Source: a bacterium | Lineage (GTDB): Bacteria; Chloroflexota; Dormibacteria; UBA8260; Bog-877 | Assembly (NCBI GenBank): GCA_021791345.1 | Contig: JAJYWT010000030.1 | Span: 1-15,148 of the forward strand | DNA length: 15,148 bases | Reading direction: 5' to 3' | Part shown: positions 7,684 through 13,755 of the stretch, piece by piece | How positions within the stretch are numbered: the stretch's first letter is position 1 | Layout of the letters: each line of letters starts with the position of its first letter | Notes under the pieces: generated by a model | What the model saw: only the letters and a program-made list of their open reading frames with translations | Told to the model about the DNA's origin: nothing | The model's database searches: none | Made by a program: the position numbers and the translations under genes

Positions 7684-7710
7684 ATGGCCATCTTGACACT
7701 TCGCTGTTGA
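7684..7710 (+). CDS. candidate 8-residue leader peptide coupled to the membrane-protein gene
   Basis: ATG 7684 opens a short frame encoding MAILTLRC and ends at TGA 7708-7710. GGGAGG (7671-7676) stands 7 bases before the ATG, ideal spacing for a ribosome-binding site. The stop overlaps TTG 7707-7709, the best start of the next gene, in a TTGA arrangement like the miaA/hflX junction. The downstream TTG has no Shine-Dalgarno of its own. The inference is that ribosomes load here and restart on the long gene. A chance ORF, or a base error hiding a longer N-terminus, is also possible. Confidence 0.4.
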   Translation: MAILTLRC

Positions 7711-9038
7711 CGGCCCCGATAGAGTCGCGCCAGAGCTCGCCGTTCCCGGCGGTGGCGGTGGTGATCTGCGCGGCCATGGCCGGGCTCTATCTCTGGTTCG
7801 TGCACGCCTATGGGGTCAATGTCCCCTTCGAGGACGAGTGGCACATGGTGACCCTACTCGCCAGTGTCCACCGGGGCCAGTTGAACCTGGGACTGCTGTG
7901 GGCCCAGCACAACGAGAACCGGATGCTCTTCGCCTATCTGCTGCTGCTGGCGCTGGAGCTGACTTCGCGGTTCGACACCGTGGTCGAGATGTATTGCAGC
8001 GCCGCCCTGCTGCTGGTCGCGCTGTTGGCGGTGTGGCGGGTTCATGCCCGGACTGGTGGCGCACCCTGGGCGTTGGTGCCGGCGGTCTTGGTGCTTCTGA
8101 GCCTGGCCCAGTTCACCGTCGCCCTGCAGGGGTTCGCCTTGGCCATCTATCTGGTGCTCGCCTGCTTCGCCGTGGGGCTCTGGCTCTTGGAGGCGAGTTC
8201 GACCTCTGTCTGGCTGCTCGGGTTGGCGGCTGTGATCGGGATCGTCGCGTCCTATTCTTCGATCCAGGGGCTGGCGGTCTGGCCCGCCGGGATCGCCTAT
8301 CTGATCGCGCGGAACCGCTCCCCCCGAACGGTGGTTAGCTGGACCGCGGTGGGCGTGATCACATCTGCGGTCTACCTCATCGGGTTCAACTGGTCGCTCA
8401 CCGGTGGGGGAGGATTTAGAGCTGCGCTGGTCCATCCGACCACCTCCCTGCACTACCTCGCCCTGCTGGCGGGCAGCGTCGTGCCGGAGTCCTCAGTGCT
8501 TCACCTCGACCTTCGCGCCCTGTCCGCGCTGGGAGTGGTGCTCCTGCTGGCGGCCGCCGCCGCTTACCTGCTCTACTGGCGAATCAGGCCAGCTCCCGAG
8601 ATGGCCCTCGCTCTTTCCCTGATCACCTTGGGTTTGGTTGTCGACATCCTCAACACCCTGGGAAGGGCAGGGGAGGGGGTCTCATACGCCAACAGCGGCC
8701 GCTATGTGGTGTTCAACCTCTGGCTGCTGGCGGGGCTCTGGCTGGCCGCCGGCAATCTTTGGCGGCGACTGCGGATGCAAAGCGCCCTGCCATCCCTGGT
8801 CCTCATCGCCGCGGGGGTTCTGGTCGCGCTGCAGATCACCCTCTCCATCCATGCGGGGTTGGTCGAGGGTCAGGATCTGCATCGCCAGAGGGAGGTGGCG
8901 GTGCACCTGGTGGACCGATACCAGACAGCGCCGCCGGGGCTGGTGGAGGTCGACGTTTACCCTTCCTACCCGGTCTTCCGGCAGCGGGCGGCGATCTTGC
9001 GACAGCTCCATCTCAGTGTGTTCGCGGGCTCGGGCTGA
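7707..9038 (+). CDS. multi-pass membrane protein, possibly GT-C-like, function unknown
   Basis: I do not recognise a named gene. From TTG 7707 the product has 443 residues with about 11-12 hydrophobic segments, the first at about 14-35 and the last ending LITLSIHAGL-like near 370. A short hydrophilic tail (VEVDVYPSYPVFRQRAAILRQLHL) ends it. Between the first two membrane segments an extracytoplasmic-type loop has FEDEWH (E42, D43, E44) and AQHNENR (about 67-72). Acidic pairs in the first loop are typical of GT-C membrane glycosyltransferases that use lipid-linked sugars, so a role in glycan transfer is a guess with weak support. The frame is open up to 7518, but that reaches into the lexA operator. 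TTG 7707 is preferred because it lies just before the first membrane segment and overlaps the stop of a leader ORF with a good ribosome-binding site. GTG 7752-7761 and ATG 7776 would cut that segment. Confidence 0.8.
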   Translation: MTAPIESRQSSPFPAVAVVICAAMAGLYLWFVHAYGVNVPFEDEWHMVTLLASVHRGQLNLGLLWAQHNENRMLFAYLLLLALELTSRFDTVVEMYCSAALLLVALLAVWRVHARTGGAPWALVPAVLVLLSLAQFTVALQGFALAIYLVLACFAVGLWLLEASSTSVWLLGLAAVIGIVASYSSIQGLAVWPAGIAYLIARNRSPRTVVSWTAVGVITSAVYLIGFNWSLTGGGGFRAALVHPTTSLHYLALLAGSVVPESSVLHLDLRALSALGVVLLLAAAAAYLLYWRIRPAPEMALALSLITLGLVVDILNTLGRAGEGVSYANSGRYVVFNLWLLAGLWLAAGNLWRRLRMQSALPSLVLIAAGVLVALQITLSIHAGLVEGQDLHRQREVAVHLVDRYQTAPPGLVEVDVYPSYPVFRQRAAILRQLHLSVFAGSG

Positions 9039-9283
9039 CCAGGGTCGTACGGCACCGTCGTCCCACCCTCACGGGGCGACTATGGTTTCGGTGACCGTGG
9101 AGCTGATGCGGCCCGCGCCGCCGACCGGCACCGTACTTCGGGGCGGAAGGACGGGAGGCGGCGTGGTCCGGCGTCCGCATCCCTGCGGGTCCGGGTGGCT
9201 CGCCGATGCCTCCACCCGGGCATGGTGGGCGGGGTGCGCGCCACGGCCCTTCCTTGCCGGAGCCCTCTGATGGCGCACCACAC
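9039..9283. other. intergenic region without a convincing gene
   Basis: These 245 bases separate the membrane-protein gene from the LysM promoter. An ATG at 9082 opens a 62-codon frame, but it has no ribosome-binding site, an arginine/glycine-rich composition typical of chance frames in GC-rich DNA, and is only the tail of an out-of-frame shadow. A small hairpin, CCGCA-TCCC-TGCGG (9175-9188), could be a weak terminator for the upstream gene but has no T-run. I see nothing else. Confidence 0.5.
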
Positions 9284-9312
9284 TTGACATCGGCACACTT
9301 GTTCGCTACTAT
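9284..9312 (+). promoter_or_regulatory. sigma70-type promoter of the LysM gene
   Basis: TTGACA (9284-9289) is a perfect -35 hexamer, followed by a 17-base spacer and TACTAT (9307-9312), which matches the -10 at 4 of 6 positions. It is the best promoter seen in the window. Transcription would start near 9319, only about two bases before ATG 9321, predicting a leaderless or nearly leaderless mRNA. A LexA-type box and an inverted repeat overlap it, consistent with a strong promoter kept off by a repressor. Confidence 0.75.
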
Positions 9313-9318
9313 GCGAAC
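9301..9318. repeat. perfect inverted repeat bracketing the -10 element
   Basis: GTTCGC (9301-9306) and GCGAAC (9313-9318) form a perfect 6-base dyad whose 6-base spacer is exactly the predicted -10 hexamer TACTAT. A repressor bound here would block the promoter directly. Its outer half-site GAAC is shared with the LexA-type box at 9314-9327. It could be a second operator or a site for a different regulator. Confidence 0.6.
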
Positions 9319-9327
9319 TAATGTTTC
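9314..9327. promoter_or_regulatory. LexA box (SOS operator) over the LysM gene start
   Basis: CGAACTAATGTTTC matches the Bacillus LexA/DinR consensus CGAACRNRYGTTYC at 13 of 14 positions; only the first R is T. It begins 2 bases after the -10 hexamer and covers both the predicted transcription start and the ATG at 9321. The layout, box just downstream of the -10, is the same as at lexA. Confidence 0.75.
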
Positions 9328-9644
9328 CAGTACCACGCGGACTTCACCGCCGTGATTCGCGCCGCGTCCGGGAGCGCCCCTGGGAGGGCGAGCGTCGAGT
9401 CATCGTGCGCTTCCTCGTCATCGGAGCCATGGTCGCCACGTTCATGACGACTGGGGTTCTGGGGAGCCAGCGCGCGGGAGGGACCTGGGTCACCGTCCGG
9501 TCCGGCCAGACCCTCTGGGGGATCGCCGTCCACCGCTACCCGAACACCGATCCCAGGCAGGCGGTGTATGACATCCAGGCGGCCAACCATCTGACCGGGG
9601 CGGCAATCTACCCCGGAGAGAGACTGTTGCTGCCGACCGAGTGA
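9321..9644 (+). CDS. membrane-anchored LysM protein, candidate SOS cell-division inhibitor
   Basis: The 107-residue product has an arginine-rich N-terminus (1-29), one transmembrane segment FLVIGAMVATFMTTGVLG (31-48) and a single LysM domain (about 55-106: TWVTVRSGQTLWGIAVHRY, ending IYPGERLLLP). LysM binds N-acetylglucosamine in peptidoglycan, so the domain would sit outside the membrane at the wall. The small size, one membrane anchor, one LysM, a LexA box and closeness to lexA recall YneA of Bacillus and Rv2719c/DivS-type proteins of actinobacteria, which are SOS-induced and delay division. That function is inference; no sequence match was run. ATG 9321 fits a leaderless transcript. An alternative GTG at 9405 would give 79 residues starting at the membrane segment, but lacks a well-placed ribosome-binding site. 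The 3' end overlaps the convergent gene by 37 bases. Confidence 0.85.
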   Translation: MFPVPRGLHRRDSRRVRERPWEGERRVIVRFLVIGAMVATFMTTGVLGSQRAGGTWVTVRSGQTLWGIAVHRYPNTDPRQAVYDIQAANHLTGAAIYPGERLLLPTE

Positions 9645-10141
9645 GGCCCCACCGGGCCACCTCCCCATGCGAGCAGGGATTTCGGTGTGATCTGCAGCCA
9701 GCTCTGACACCAGCTGAGATCCCGGAGCTTGTGCATTGCCTGAACAGCCACCTCGGCGGGAAGGGCGGCGGGGGACAGCGACGCCGTCGGCCCCTCGGCT
9801 CGGATTATGCGGTGTCCAGGCGACGCATCCGGTCCCACCACGACCGCGGCCCATGGGTGTGAACGCAGATGGTGGGTGCGGCGTGCCCCCGGGCCGGCTG
9901 GGATCCAGATGTCGCCGCGGACGTCAAGGTGGAAGGAGACGGGGATGGCGTGGACCCGTTCTGCCTCGGCTAAGTAGGCGAGGACGCAGAAGCGGGAGCT
10001 GGCCGCCAAGTCCAGCAGTTCCCCGGGCGAGAGCCGGCGCTCAGGCGGCCAGGCGGAGCGCAGTCCGGCCCCTGCCTTCGCCCACGACCGCTCCAGCAGG
10101 CCGGCCAACTCGGCGTGGTCCGCGTCTCCTGATGCCGGCAT
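9608..10141 (-). CDS. pyridoxamine 5'-phosphate oxidase-like FMN-binding split-barrel protein
   Basis: The 177-residue product resembles the PNPOx-like flavoprotein family: LLDLAASSRFCVLAYLAEAERVHAIPVSF, then GDIWIPAGPGARRTHHLRSHPWAAVVVG, and GHRIIRAEGPTASLS. That is the order of beta strands in the split barrel, with the small and basic residues that usually contact FMN phosphate (AGPGARRTHHL). Members bind FMN, F420 or haem and act in redox or stress reactions; the substrate cannot be read from the sequence, and this is not the biosynthetic PdxH. The start ATG 10141 has no clear Shine-Dalgarno, so the first 20-30 residues are uncertain. It is divergent from the serine hydrolase gene and overlaps the LysM gene tail to tail. 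The proline/glycine/serine-rich last 20 residues lie mostly in that overlap. Confidence 0.75.
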   Translation of the reverse strand: MPASGDADHAELAGLLERSWAKAGAGLRSAWPPERRLSPGELLDLAASSRFCVLAYLAEAERVHAIPVSFHLDVRGDIWIPAGPGARRTHHLRSHPWAAVVVGPDASPGHRIIRAEGPTASLSPAALPAEVAVQAMHKLRDLSWCQSWLQITPKSLLAWGGGPVGPHSVGSNSLSPG

Positions 10142-10174
10142 GCGCCAATGATGCCAACCCAGGACCGGCCCCGG

Positions 10175-10180
10175 TATCCT
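10175..10180 (+). promoter_or_regulatory. possible -10 element of a leaderless serine hydrolase gene
   Basis: TATCCT stands 7 bases before GTG 10188, so transcription would begin at about the start codon. There is no Shine-Dalgarno, which fits a leaderless mRNA. No convincing -35 is seen (TGCCAA at the right spacing), so this is weak. Confidence 0.35.
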
Positions 10181-10187
10181 GCCAGAA

Positions 10188-11519
10188 GTGAGTGCCCTGG
10201 AGGTCGGCGTCGAGTCCCGGCTCCGCCAGCTGGTCGTCTCGACCCAGCGGCAGCGCCGCCTGCCCAGCCTGGTCCTGGTCGTGCAGGAGGGTGGCGTTCA
10301 GATGGGAGCGTTCGCCGCCGGTAAGGCAAACTTGGCGTCCGGCCTTCTGGCCGGGCCCGGGGTGCAGTATCGCGTGGGGTCCATCACCAAGACGGTGACC
10401 GCGGTCGCGGTCATGCAGATGGTGGTGGAGGGACAGCTCAAGCTCACGGACTCTCTGGGCGAGCACTGGGAGGATGCGCCGCACCCGGATCTGGTGATCG
10501 GCGAGCTCCTGTGCCACACCTCGGGGCTCCAGCGGGAGCCGGTGGGAGAGGTCTGGGAGTCTCTGGTGATACCCACTACCGAGGAGCTCCCCGAGAACGC
10601 CGCCGGGGCCCGCCGCCTCTACCCTGGGGGCAGCTGGTGGCATTACTCCAATCTCGGCTACGCGCTGCTGGGAGAGCTGGTAGCGAGGGTCGCGGGCGAG
10701 AGCTGGCACGGATACGTCCGTCGCCGCATTTTGGAGCCGCTGGGAATGACTCGCACCTCGCTGCAGCCGCTGGCCCCGCATGCGCAGGGCTACGCCGTCG
10801 GGCCGTACTCCGACGACCTCATCGAGGAGGTGGCGGTGGACAGTGCCGGGATCGCCCCGGCGGCCCAGCTCTGGAGCACCGCCGCCGATCTCTCCCTCTG
10901 GTCCCACTTCCTGAACCGCGGGAACCCGGAGGTTCTGGTGGCGGAGGTCCTCGAGGACATGCGCACCCTGCGGGTGATGGCGGATCTGGAGGGATGGCAT
11001 CTGGGGTGGGGGCTGGGTCTGATGCTCCTGCGCAGGGGGGCCCGGGCTTATCAGGGCCATACCGGGTCGATGCCCGGCTTCTTGGCCGCCTGCTTTGGGT
11101 GCCCAGAGCACGATCTCGGCGTCGCCCTGGTCACCAACTCAACCGCGTCGGTGGATGTAGCAGGGGTGGCGGCGCAGGCGCTGGACATCCTGGCCGACTC
11201 TGCCTGTCCCGAGGAGTGGGCCCCGGGGCCGCCGGTCCCAGTCTCGGTGCGGCCGCTGCTGGGGCGCTGGTGGACGGAGTGGAGCGAGGTGATCTTCAGC
11301 TGGCGTTCGGGGGTTCTCATGTCCCGCGCCGCCGATGCACCGGAGGAGGCGGCATGGCAGGGCTACCAGGAGGTGGAGCCGGATCTTTTCCGCTGCACCA
11401 CCGGCTCACAACGAGGCGAGGATCTGCGCGTAGTCAGGGATTCCAAGGGCGAGGTGTGCAAGCTGTACCTCGCCACCTATCCACTGACCCGTTCCCCTCG
11501 CCCGTTCGGAGCGGGCTGA
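10188..11519 (+). CDS. serine hydrolase, class C beta-lactamase / penicillin-binding-protein family
   Basis: The 443-residue product has all three catalytic motifs of the family: S65-I-T-K68 in VGSITKTVTA (nucleophile and base), Y153-S-N155 in HYSNLGYALLGELV, and H291-T-G293 in QGHTGSMPGF in place of the KTG box. ICHTSGL-type context is also present as LLCHTSGLQ. Such enzymes are esterases, D-amino-acid peptidases or beta-lactamases; the substrate is not predictable here. No signal peptide is seen, so a cytoplasmic enzyme is likely. After the catalytic domain (to about 350) follow about 90 residues with PLLGRWWTEWSEVIFSW and EPDLFRCTTGSQRGEDLRVVRD, like the small beta-barrel domain appended to some Pab87-type peptidases. 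GTG 10188 is used; GTG 10192 is in another frame. The stop is one base from the convergent glgB stop. Confidence 0.88.
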   Translation: MSALEVGVESRLRQLVVSTQRQRRLPSLVLVVQEGGVQMGAFAAGKANLASGLLAGPGVQYRVGSITKTVTAVAVMQMVVEGQLKLTDSLGEHWEDAPHPDLVIGELLCHTSGLQREPVGEVWESLVIPTTEELPENAAGARRLYPGGSWWHYSNLGYALLGELVARVAGESWHGYVRRRILEPLGMTRTSLQPLAPHAQGYAVGPYSDDLIEEVAVDSAGIAPAAQLWSTAADLSLWSHFLNRGNPEVLVAEVLEDMRTLRVMADLEGWHLGWGLGLMLLRRGARAYQGHTGSMPGFLAACFGCPEHDLGVALVTNSTASVDVAGVAAQALDILADSACPEEWAPGPPVPVSVRPLLGRWWTEWSEVIFSWRSGVLMSRAADAPEEAAWQGYQEVEPDLFRCTTGSQRGEDLRVVRDSKGEVCKLYLATYPLTRSPRPFGAG

Positions 11520-11520
11520 C

Positions 11521-13755
11521 CTAGCTCGTCTGCGCCGTGGGCGCAATCCAGACGGTGGCGAGTGGAGGCAGGGTGAGCAGGGCGGAGTGGGGCAGACCAT
11601 GCCACGGCGAGCCGTCGGCAGAGATCTCCCCGAGATTCCCAAGATTGCTCCCCTGGTAGTACGAGCTGTCGCTGTTGAGCAGCTCCCGGTAGGGGCCTGG
11701 GCCGGGCAATCCGATCCGGTACCCATGGCGGGGGACTGGCGATAGGTTGCACAGGCAGGCGAGGTGCCGCTGGCCATCTGCGGAGTAGCGCAGGAACGCG
11801 ATCACGTTGGCATCGGCGTTGCTGGCGTCGATCCACCTGAACCCCTCGGGTACGAAGTCGCGCTCGAACAAGGCTGGCTCCGCTCGGTAGATGCGGTTGA
11901 GATCGCTCACCATTCGCTGCACCCCCTTGTGGAAGGGCTGTTCCAGCAAGAACCAATCCAGCTGCTGGTCGGCGTCCCATTCGGACCGCTGGCCCCATTC
12001 CTGGCCCATGAAGATCAGCTGCTTGCCCGGATGGGCCCACTGGTAGGCCAGCAGCGCGCGGAGATTGGCGAACTTCTGCCAGTCATCTCCGGGCATCCGG
12101 GCCAGCAGTGAGCCCTTCCCGTGCACCACCTCGTCGTGTGACAGGGGTAGCAGGAAGTTCTCGCTCCACGCGTACATCAGGCTGAAGGTGAGGGTGTTGT
12201 GGTGGTAGCGGCGATAGATGGGGTCATAGCCGAAGTAGTCCAGCGTGTCGTGCATCCAGCCCATGTTCCACTTCAACCCGAAGCCCAGCCCGCCCGAATA
12301 TGTGGGGCGGCTGACTCCGGGCCAGGCGGTGGACTCCTCCGCCACCATGAGCGCGCCAGGATGCTCCCGGTACACCAGTGAGTTGACCTCTCGGAGGAGT
12401 TCGATGGCGTCCAGGTTCTCGCGTCCACCGAACCGGTTGGGGAGCCACTCCCCCTCCTTGCGGCTGTAGTCCAGATAGAGCATGGAAGCGACTGCGTCGA
12501 CCCGCAGGCCGTCGACATGGAACTCGTCGAACCAGTAGAGCGCGTTGCTGACCAGGAAGTTCCGGACCTCACGCCTGCCGTAGTTGAAAATCGCGGTGTT
12601 CCAGTCGGGGTGGAGGCCGAGGCGAGGGTCGAGATGCTCGTAGAGGGCGGTTCCGTCAAAGCGACCAAGGGCGAAGTCGTCCCGCGGGAAGTGGCCTGGA
12701 ACCCAGTCCAGGATGACTCCGATCCCGCGCTGATGGAGGCGGTCGATCAGAACGCGAAGATCGTCCGGGTCCCCGTAGCGGGCGGTGGGGGCGAAGTACC
12801 CGCTGACCTGGTAGCCCCAGGATCCTCCGAAGGGGTGCTCCGCGATCGGCATGAGCTCGATGTGGGTGAAGCCGAGCTCGGCGCAGTAGCTGCTGAGCTG
12901 GTCGGCGAGTTCTAGGTAGCTGAGCGGCTCGCTGGCGGCCCCCTGGCGGTGACGCCACGACCCGAGGTGGGTCTCATAGACGCTGACCGGGCGCTCCAGG
13001 GGGTTGGCCGCGGCGCGTGCTTGCATCCAGGTCTGGTCTTCCCAGGTGTGCCCGCTCTGGACCACCCGGCTCGCCGTCCGCGGCGGTTGTTCCATCGCCT
13101 GGCCGCAGGGATCGGCCTTGTAGGCGGACCCCCCGTCGGGATGGAAGACCCAGAACTTGTAGAGCGCCCCGGGTCGCACCCCCGGGACGAAGAGCTCCCA
13201 GAAGCCGCTGAAGCCCAGATTGCGCATGGGCAGCCACTCCGCTTCCCACCCGCAGAAGTCACCGACGATCCGCACCGAGGTTGCGTTGGGCGCCCAAACC
13301 GCAAAGGCGGTGCCATCGACTCCCTGGTGGCGCCGGAAGTGGGCCCCCAGATGCCTGTAGAGGTACCGATCGCGTCCCTCGGCCAGCAGGTGGATGTCGG
13401 TCTGTCCCAGGGTGGGGGAGAGGGAGTAGGGATCAGCCCAGCCGGTCTCCGGGTGGTCGGGATCTAGCACGGTGTACCCGGGCTCGCCGGAGGCCAGACG
13501 CCGTTCTACTTCATCGCTCCGACGCGGGTCCAGCTGAACCAGGTGGAAGCCGGATGCGCCTGGGATCGGTGCGCTCGGAATCAGCTCGTCGCCGATGCGG
13601 CAGGCGATGGAGTGTGCCTGCGGGCGAAAGCCCACAATCTGGGCCCCGCTGGAGGTCCGGTGGAAGCCCAGAACGGAGTGGGGGTCGGCGAATCGGGCCT
13701 GGGCGATCAGCAGCAGTGAGTTGACGTCCAACGGTGTGTCTTCAGGTGAGATCAC
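11521..13755 (-). CDS. glgB: 1,4-alpha-glucan branching enzyme GlgB
   Basis: GlgB cuts alpha-1,4-glucan and re-attaches the piece as an alpha-1,6 branch, the last step of glycogen synthesis. The 744-residue product has the long form with an extra N-terminal sandwich (about 1-115; DPHSVLGFHR), a CBM48 domain (about 130-215; FAVWAPNATSVRIVGDFCGWE), the GH13 barrel and a C-terminal beta domain. Catalytic residues are in place: nucleophile D420 in GLRVDAVASMLYLDY, acid/base E473 in MVAEEST, and D541 in LSHDEVVHGK. Their spacing (53 and 68) equals that of the E. coli enzyme (405, 458, 526). GTG 13755 overlaps the maltokinase stop (GTGA), and GGAG lies 7 bases upstream. The pair belongs to the GlgE (maltose-1-phosphate) route rather than the GlgC-GlgA route, judged from the maltokinase neighbour. 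Confidence 0.97.
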   Translation of the reverse strand: MISPEDTPLDVNSLLLIAQARFADPHSVLGFHRTSSGAQIVGFRPQAHSIACRIGDELIPSAPIPGASGFHLVQLDPRRSDEVERRLASGEPGYTVLDPDHPETGWADPYSLSPTLGQTDIHLLAEGRDRYLYRHLGAHFRRHQGVDGTAFAVWAPNATSVRIVGDFCGWEAEWLPMRNLGFSGFWELFVPGVRPGALYKFWVFHPDGGSAYKADPCGQAMEQPPRTASRVVQSGHTWEDQTWMQARAAANPLERPVSVYETHLGSWRHRQGAASEPLSYLELADQLSSYCAELGFTHIELMPIAEHPFGGSWGYQVSGYFAPTARYGDPDDLRVLIDRLHQRGIGVILDWVPGHFPRDDFALGRFDGTALYEHLDPRLGLHPDWNTAIFNYGRREVRNFLVSNALYWFDEFHVDGLRVDAVASMLYLDYSRKEGEWLPNRFGGRENLDAIELLREVNSLVYREHPGALMVAEESTAWPGVSRPTYSGGLGFGLKWNMGWMHDTLDYFGYDPIYRRYHHNTLTFSLMYAWSENFLLPLSHDEVVHGKGSLLARMPGDDWQKFANLRALLAYQWAHPGKQLIFMGQEWGQRSEWDADQQLDWFLLEQPFHKGVQRMVSDLNRIYRAEPALFERDFVPEGFRWIDASNADANVIAFLRYSADGQRHLACLCNLSPVPRHGYRIGLPGPGPYRELLNSDSSYYQGSNLGNLGEISADGSPWHGLPHSALLTLPPLATVWIAPTAQTS

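Noticed and set aside
7518..7706. Start of the membrane protein at ATG 7518
   Set aside because: That ATG lies inside the LexA box; the 63 extra residues are arginine/glycine-rich, unlike a membrane protein N-terminus, and have no ribosome-binding site.
9082..9270. Possible 62-residue small gene before the LysM promoter
   Set aside because: No ribosome-binding site or promoter; it is the tail of an out-of-frame shadow and is arginine/glycine/proline-rich.
10041..11111. A 356-codon minus-strand frame, and a 337-codon plus-strand frame at 10511-11524
   Set aside because: Both overlap the serine hydrolase, whose three catalytic motifs show the true frame; both have low-complexity composition of the shadow type.
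11531..11545. Perfect hairpin TGCGCC-GTG-GGCGCA near the serine hydrolase/glgB convergence as a terminator
   Set aside because: It lies within the last glgB codons and has no T-run on either side; 6-bp GC stems are common here by chance.
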